Assembly (NCBI GenBank): GCA_024637015.1 | Contig: JAGXGE010000004.1 | Coordinates: 434,001 to 498,000 of the forward strand | Source of the DNA: Aequorivita sp. | GTDB taxonomy: Bacteria; Bacteroidota; Bacteroidia; Flavobacteriales; Flavobacteriaceae | Reading direction: 5' to 3' | Length of the DNA: 64,000 nucleotides | In this document: in pieces, positions 60,550 to 64,000 of the stretch | How positions within the stretch are numbered: position 1 is the first letter of the stretch | Layout: every line of letters starts with the position of its first letter | Notes under the pieces: generated by a model | Databases searched by the model: none | What the model saw: the letters and a program-made list of their open reading frames with translations, nothing else | Told to the model about the DNA's origin: nothing | Position numbers and translations under genes: made by a program

Positions 60550-60573
60550 TTGGTTCGGAATATTGCGAACCAA
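60550..60573 (+). promoter_or_regulatory. 24-bp near-perfect palindrome, putative operator
   Basis: TTGGTTCG and CGAACCAA are perfect 8-bp arms around GAATATTG, whose centre AATATT is itself palindromic; only one base pair breaks full symmetry. It directly precedes the -7 element at 60577-60584, so a dimer bound here would block transcription of the regulator and pump genes. Confidence 0.68.
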
Positions 60574-60576
60574 ACG

Positions 60577-60584
60577 TATTTTTG
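60577..60584 (+). promoter_or_regulatory. Promoter -7 element of the regulator-RND efflux operon
   Basis: TATTTTTG, a perfect TAnnTTTG; the expected -33 region falls inside the adjacent palindrome (TTCG at 60554, 19-bp spacer). Transcription would start near 60591. Confidence 0.55.
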
Positions 60585-60598
60585 TGCCCAAATTTATC

Positions 60599-60606
60599 AG
60601 GAGGAG
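60599..60606 (+). promoter_or_regulatory. Strong Shine-Dalgarno sequence
   Basis: AGGAGGAG, 6 bp before the ATG at 60613. Such a complete match is uncommon in Bacteroidota, where most genes here lack one, and it fixes the start of the regulator gene. Confidence 0.75.
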
Positions 60607-60612
60607 AAAACA

Positions 60613-61095
60613 ATGCTTAAACAAAAGGAAGAATTAATAGAAAAGTTAGGGGTTCATATTGAGTGTAAAGAACAAATTGCCCCATTGGCTGCTCGTATTC
60701 TCGCAACATTAATTTTGACTGGGAAAAAAGGAATCAGTTTTGAAAGTTTGGTTGGTGAACTTGGGGCAAGTAAAAGTACAATTTTTACCCATTTGACAAT
60801 GCTGCAAGCATCACAGCGAATAACATATTTTACCAAATCAGGAGATAGAAAAAAGTATTTTATTTTAACGCCAGATGCAATGATAAAATCGATGACCGAG
60901 ATGATAGATAGGTGGAATAACGAACGCCAGATTCATCAGGAAGTTATGGAATACAAAAAAGAAATCAATAAATCGATAACCGAAGATTCTGACTCAAAAT
61001 TTGAACTTGAATTTCACAAAGATTACATAACCTTTTTGGAACAAGCGAGTGCTTCCGTAGAGAAACTTAAAAAAAAATTGACCGATAAAAATTAA
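60613..61095 (+). CDS. GbsR/MarR-family transcriptional regulator
   Basis: About 160 residues from ATG 60613 (MLKQKEELIEKLGVHIECKEQ); the frame opens at 60550 but passes through the palindrome and promoter. A winged helix at about 20-90 (IAPLAARILATLILTGKKGISFESLVGELGASKSTIFTHLTMLQASQRITYFTKSGDRKKYF) matches GbsR-type repressors, then a helical dimerisation tail. It sits 20 bp before the RND adaptor gene. It probably represses its own operon via the 24-bp palindrome and is relieved by a small-molecule inducer, as in other MarR systems; the inducer is unknown. Confidence 0.87.
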   Translation: MLKQKEELIEKLGVHIECKEQIAPLAARILATLILTGKKGISFESLVGELGASKSTIFTHLTMLQASQRITYFTKSGDRKKYFILTPDAMIKSMTEMIDRWNNERQIHQEVMEYKKEINKSITEDSDSKFELEFHKDYITFLEQASASVEKLKKKLTDKN

Positions 61096-61115
61096 ACCAA
61101 CAAATTGCATTCTAA

Positions 61116-62255
61116 ATGAAAAAGAAAAATTTATTTTACTCACTTCCTTTTGCTTTGGGATTACTGCTTCTTTTTGCTTCGTGTGGAGATGATAAAAATT
61201 CTCAGCAGCAGGCCCAAGGTGCACAACAGGCTCCAACTTTGCCTGTTGTTTCTATTCCAACAAAAACGGTTACCGCATATACTTCATATCCAGCAAGTAT
61301 TGAAGGTATTGTGAACAGCGAAGTTCGCGCAAAAATTTCAGGTTATATTACTGATGTTTTGGTTGATGAAGGTCAAAAAGTTAGAAATGGCCAAACTCTT
61401 TTTAAGCTGGAAACACAAACTTTAAGTCAAGATGCCGCCGCAGCACGAGCAAACGTTAATGCTGCTCAAGTTGAGGTTGATAAATTAAAACCTTTGGTAG
61501 AAAAAAACATCATCAGCAATGTACAGCTTGAAACTGCAAAAGCAAGATTGCAACAGGCAAAAAGTGCATATAACAGTATTACTGCAAATATTGACTATGG
61601 CAATATTAAAAGTCCGGTTGATGGTTATGTTGGTTCTATAAATCTGCGTAAAGGGGCCTTGGTTAGCCCGTCTTCACAAATCCCAATGACTACCGTTGCC
61701 GACATCAGTAAAGTATATGCGTATTTCTCCATGAATGAAAAGGAATATCTAGATTTTATTCAGAATGCGGAAGGAAAGGACATCGAAGAAAAGATTAAAA
61801 AACTTCCGAAAGTAAAATTGCTTTTGGCGAATGGAAGTCTTTATGACCAAGAGGGTACAATAGAAACTATCAATTCACAAATAAATGAAAATACTGGTTC
61901 TGTTTCTTTTAGAGCAGTTTTTGATAATCCTTCTCGAATTTTGACAAACGGTAATAGTGGAAAAATACAAATTCCTAAAGTTTATACAGATGCAGTTGTT
62001 GTTCCTCAGGAAGCTACCTATGAACAACAAGGAAGCATCTATGTTTATAAGGTTGGTGAAGACGGAATGGCTACCTCTTCAAAAATTGAAAAAACCGCAG
62101 AAGTCGGAAACCTATATGTTATAGCTTCTGGTTTGCAAAAAGGAGATAAAATTGTAGCAAAAGGGGCCAATAAACTTCGTGGTAACTCTAAAATAAACCC
62201 ACAGGAAATGCCTTTTGACAGCATAGCCAAGCCTATTGAAAAAGTTTTCAGATAA
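61116..62255 (+). CDS. RND efflux periplasmic adaptor lipoprotein
   Basis: A 379-residue membrane-fusion protein with lipobox FASC (about Cys23). Motifs follow the AcrA/MexA family: an N-terminal barrel-sandwich half (SEVRAKISGYITDVLVDEGQKVRNGQTLFKLE), a helical hairpin (AAARANVNAAQVEVDKLKPLVEKNIISNVQLETAKARLQQAKSAYNS), the second lipoyl half (IKSPVDGYVGSINLRKGALV) and beta-barrel and membrane-proximal domains. It links the RND pump gene 20 bp downstream to an outer-membrane channel not in this window. Confidence 0.94.
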   Translation: MKKKNLFYSLPFALGLLLLFASCGDDKNSQQQAQGAQQAPTLPVVSIPTKTVTAYTSYPASIEGIVNSEVRAKISGYITDVLVDEGQKVRNGQTLFKLETQTLSQDAAAARANVNAAQVEVDKLKPLVEKNIISNVQLETAKARLQQAKSAYNSITANIDYGNIKSPVDGYVGSINLRKGALVSPSSQIPMTTVADISKVYAYFSMNEKEYLDFIQNAEGKDIEEKIKKLPKVKLLLANGSLYDQEGTIETINSQINENTGSVSFRAVFDNPSRILTNGNSGKIQIPKVYTDAVVVPQEATYEQQGSIYVYKVGEDGMATSSKIEKTAEVGNLYVIASGLQKGDKIVAKGANKLRGNSKINPQEMPFDSIAKPIEKVFR

Positions 62256-62275
62256 ACGTTGAAGAATAATATATT

Positions 62276-64000
62276 ATGCTAAAAACATTCATAGACAGGC
62301 CTGTATTATCTACGGTTATATCAATAATTATTATAATTCTGGGAGTTTTGGGGCTTACCAATCTGCCCATTACTCAATATCCAGATATAGCTCCACCCAC
62401 CATTCAGGTTAATGCTACGTACCCAGGGGCGAACGCCGAAACCATTCTCGAAAGTGTAATAATCCCGCTAGAAGAGCAAATAAATGGGGTGGAAGGAATG
62501 ACCTATTTAACTTCTACTGCCACCAACAACGGAACAGCTTCCATCAGCGTTTTTTTTGATCAGGATGTAGATCCTGATATTGCGGCGGTAAACGTTCAAA
62601 ACCGGGTGGCGCGTGCTAATTCGTTATTGCCACAAGCGGTAATCCAGACAGGGGTTACTACTTCAAAGCAACAAACCAGCGCGTTGATGTTTCTTTCCTT
62701 TTACAGTACTAATAAGGATTATGACGATACTTATCTTCAGAATTATTTAAAAATAAACGTAATACCTGAATTTCAAAGGGTTAATGGTGTTGGAGACGTA
62801 ACTGTTTTTGGAGGAAAGGATTATTCCATGCGTATTTGGCTGAACCCACAAAAACTTGCAGCTTATAGTTTGATGCCATCAGATGTTGTAGCTGCTTTGA
62901 AGGAACAGAGCCTTGAAGCTGCAGCTGGGTCATTAGGTGAAAATAACGGCGAAGCATTTTCATACACCATAAAATATCCAGGGCGATATAAAACGGAACA
63001 ACAATACAGCGATATTGTAATTAAAGCCTTGGGCAACGGCGAATTTTTGAGATTGAGTGATGTGGCCCAAATTGAATTGGGAGCACAATCCTATAGTGGA
63101 GGTTCTGTAACTAACGGATATCCAGCCGTGAATATGGGTGTTTTCCAAACGAAAGGCTCCAACGCTCGCGATATTATTGACGAAATAAAAGTAAAATTAA
63201 ATAAGGTTGAACGGGATTTGCCTGAGGGTATTACATATTATATTCCTTATGACACAAACAATTTTTTAAATGCCTCTATAGAAAAAGTTGTAAGTACCTT
63301 GATAGAAGCCTTTCTTTTAGTTTTCCTTGTAGTATTTATCTTTTTACAGGATTTCCGTTCTACATTAATTCCTGCCATTGCGGTTCCGGTTTCTATTATC
63401 GGAACGTTTTTCTTCCTGAATTTATTCGGCTATTCCATTAACTTGTTGACGCTTTTTGCATTGGTTTTGGCAATTGGTATTGTGGTAGATGATGCCATTG
63501 TCGTGGTTGAGGCCGTCCACGCCAAGATTGATGAAGGGGAGAAAAGTTCAAAAAAGGCATCATTGAATGCCATGCACGAAATTTCGGGAGCAATTATTTC
63601 TATTACTTTGGTGATGTCTGCTGTATTTATTCCGGTAACATTCATCAAAGGGCCAACTGGTGTATTTTACGAACAGTTTGGGGTAACCTTAATTGTAGCT
63701 ATTATTATTTCGGCAGTTAACGCTTTAACCTTAACTCCAGCTTTGAGCGCCTTATTTTTAAAAGGTCACGATGAGAAACAGAACAGTAATAAACCCGGAT
63801 TTATACAGAAATTTTTTAATGGTTTCAACAGAGGATTTAAAGGTACAGTTGATCGTTACGGAAGGTCAGTACATTTTCTTTATAGAAATAAATGGATTAC
63901 AGGCTTTATATTGCTTTTGGCAGTTCTCGGAATTTGGTGGTCATCATCAACGCTTCAAACAGGTTTTGTTCCCGATGAAGATCGTGGAATTATCTTTATG
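62276..64000 (+). CDS. RND efflux pump inner-membrane subunit (HAE1/AcrB-like), 3' end cut off
   Basis: Open from ATG 62276 through exactly 575 codons to the window edge, so roughly the first half of a 1000-plus residue pump. Begins MLKTFIDRPVLSTVISIIII (TM1), then the porter domain (LPITQYPDIAPPTIQVNATYPGANAET), TM2-TM6. In TM4 the proton-relay pair D405-D406 (GIVVDDAIVVVE) corresponds to D407-D408 of E. coli AcrB. Hydrophobic-and-amphiphilic export using proton motive force is expected. It is the third gene of the GbsR-controlled operon; drug range cannot be predicted. The absent stop means the ORF is not listed among complete frames. Confidence 0.93.
   Translation, partial: MLKTFIDRPVLSTVISIIIIILGVLGLTNLPITQYPDIAPPTIQVNATYPGANAETILESVIIPLEEQINGVEGMTYLTSTATNNGTASISVFFDQDVDPDIAAVNVQNRVARANSLLPQAVIQTGVTTSKQQTSALMFLSFYSTNKDYDDTYLQNYLKINVIPEFQRVNGVGDVTVFGGKDYSMRIWLNPQKLAAYSLMPSDVVAALKEQSLEAAAGSLGENNGEAFSYTIKYPGRYKTEQQYSDIVIKALGNGEFLRLSDVAQIELGAQSYSGGSVTNGYPAVNMGVFQTKGSNARDIIDEIKVKLNKVERDLPEGITYYIPYDTNNFLNASIEKVVSTLIEAFLLVFLVVFIFLQDFRSTLIPAIAVPVSIIGTFFFLNLFGYSINLLTLFALVLAIGIVVDDAIVVVEAVHAKIDEGEKSSKKASLNAMHEISGAIISITLVMSAVFIPVTFIKGPTGVFYEQFGVTLIVAIIISAVNALTLTPALSALFLKGHDEKQNSNKPGFIQKFFNGFNRGFKGTVDRYGRSVHFLYRNKWITGFILLLAVLGIWWSSSTLQTGFVPDEDRGIIFM

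Noticed and set aside
1-64000. Insertion sequences, prophage, CRISPR, integrases or toxin-antitoxin pairs
   Set aside because: No transposase, integrase, phage structural, cas or TA-like gene was found, no array of spaced repeats, and no target-site duplication around any gene; the palindromic elements here are too short and too variable.

Overview
The window is an AT-rich stretch of chromosome from a member of the Flavobacteriaceae (Bacteroidota). The lineage call rests on several signs. Promoters match the Bacteroidota -7 element TAnnTTTG (for example before the tRNA at 15593 and before 17800), with few Shine-Dalgarno sites. A complete Bat operon is present, together with BatA/BatB VWA proteins, a PF14905-type outer-membrane beta-barrel protein, many lipoproteins with short SCxx/SCKxx lipoboxes, and the order pdxA-DUF177-rpmF-fabH-accB-accC. 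A marine genus such as Aequorivita would fit but cannot be proven here. I see no insertion sequence, prophage, integrase, CRISPR array or plasmid gene; this is housekeeping and conserved lineage-specific DNA.

Layout. 1-4.8 kb (minus): the 5' part of rnpA, a coupled pair of secreted peptidases (S8 lipoprotein then M1 aminopeptidase) and an MBL-fold hydrolase. 5-9 kb: a cation/proton antiporter with a TrkA module, a small lipoprotein and lepA. 9.1-16 kb: an outer-membrane beta-barrel protein, dusB, a ferredoxin-reductase-like flavoprotein, rbfA-ftsX-like, methylmalonyl-CoA epimerase, a CAT-anticodon tRNA and a tiny LPID-TM sorting-signal-like protein. 16-21.7 kb: riboflavin synthase, then pdxA, DUF177, rpmF, fabH, accB, accC (fatty acid initiation). 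21.8-28.4 kb: FAD oxidoreductase-mtgA-GreA-like cluster, FUSC-type membrane protein, MDR oxidoreductase, orphan ABC ATPase. 28.4-34 kb: pheS operon with a 54-residue membrane protein, CvpA-like protein, and a carbonic anhydrase-SulP pair.

34.1-43.2 kb (minus) is a compact Bat operon: MoxR ATPase, DUF58, a two-TM protein, BatA, BatB, BatC, BatD, BatE. 43.4-52.4 kb: DUF4382 lipoprotein, SDR + AlbA_2 + phosphatase operon, acyl-ACP desaturase, ALDH7-type dehydrogenase, 3-hydroxyanthranilate dioxygenase, CAP-domain lipoprotein, isoaspartyl peptidase and an ABM-domain protein. 52.5-60.5 kb: bacterial alpha-2-macroglobulin coupled to penicillin-binding protein 1C. 60.6-64 kb: a GbsR/MarR regulator with a near-perfect palindrome in its promoter, an RND adaptor, and an RND pump that runs off the right edge.

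No clearly new multi-gene system is visible. The most unusual signals are non-coding. Three intergenic elements (20253-20317, 30481-30522, 42148-42217) are built on a strict 7-nt period and are also palindromic, although their sequences differ; a weaker 21-nt repeat at 41243 fits the same register. Other points are a REP-like motif embedded in frame inside a flavoenzyme gene (22436-22460), a perfect 13-bp inverted repeat ending at the start codon of the dioxygenase gene, a paired 12-bp direct repeat before the outer-membrane protein gene, and a putative operator for the efflux regulator.
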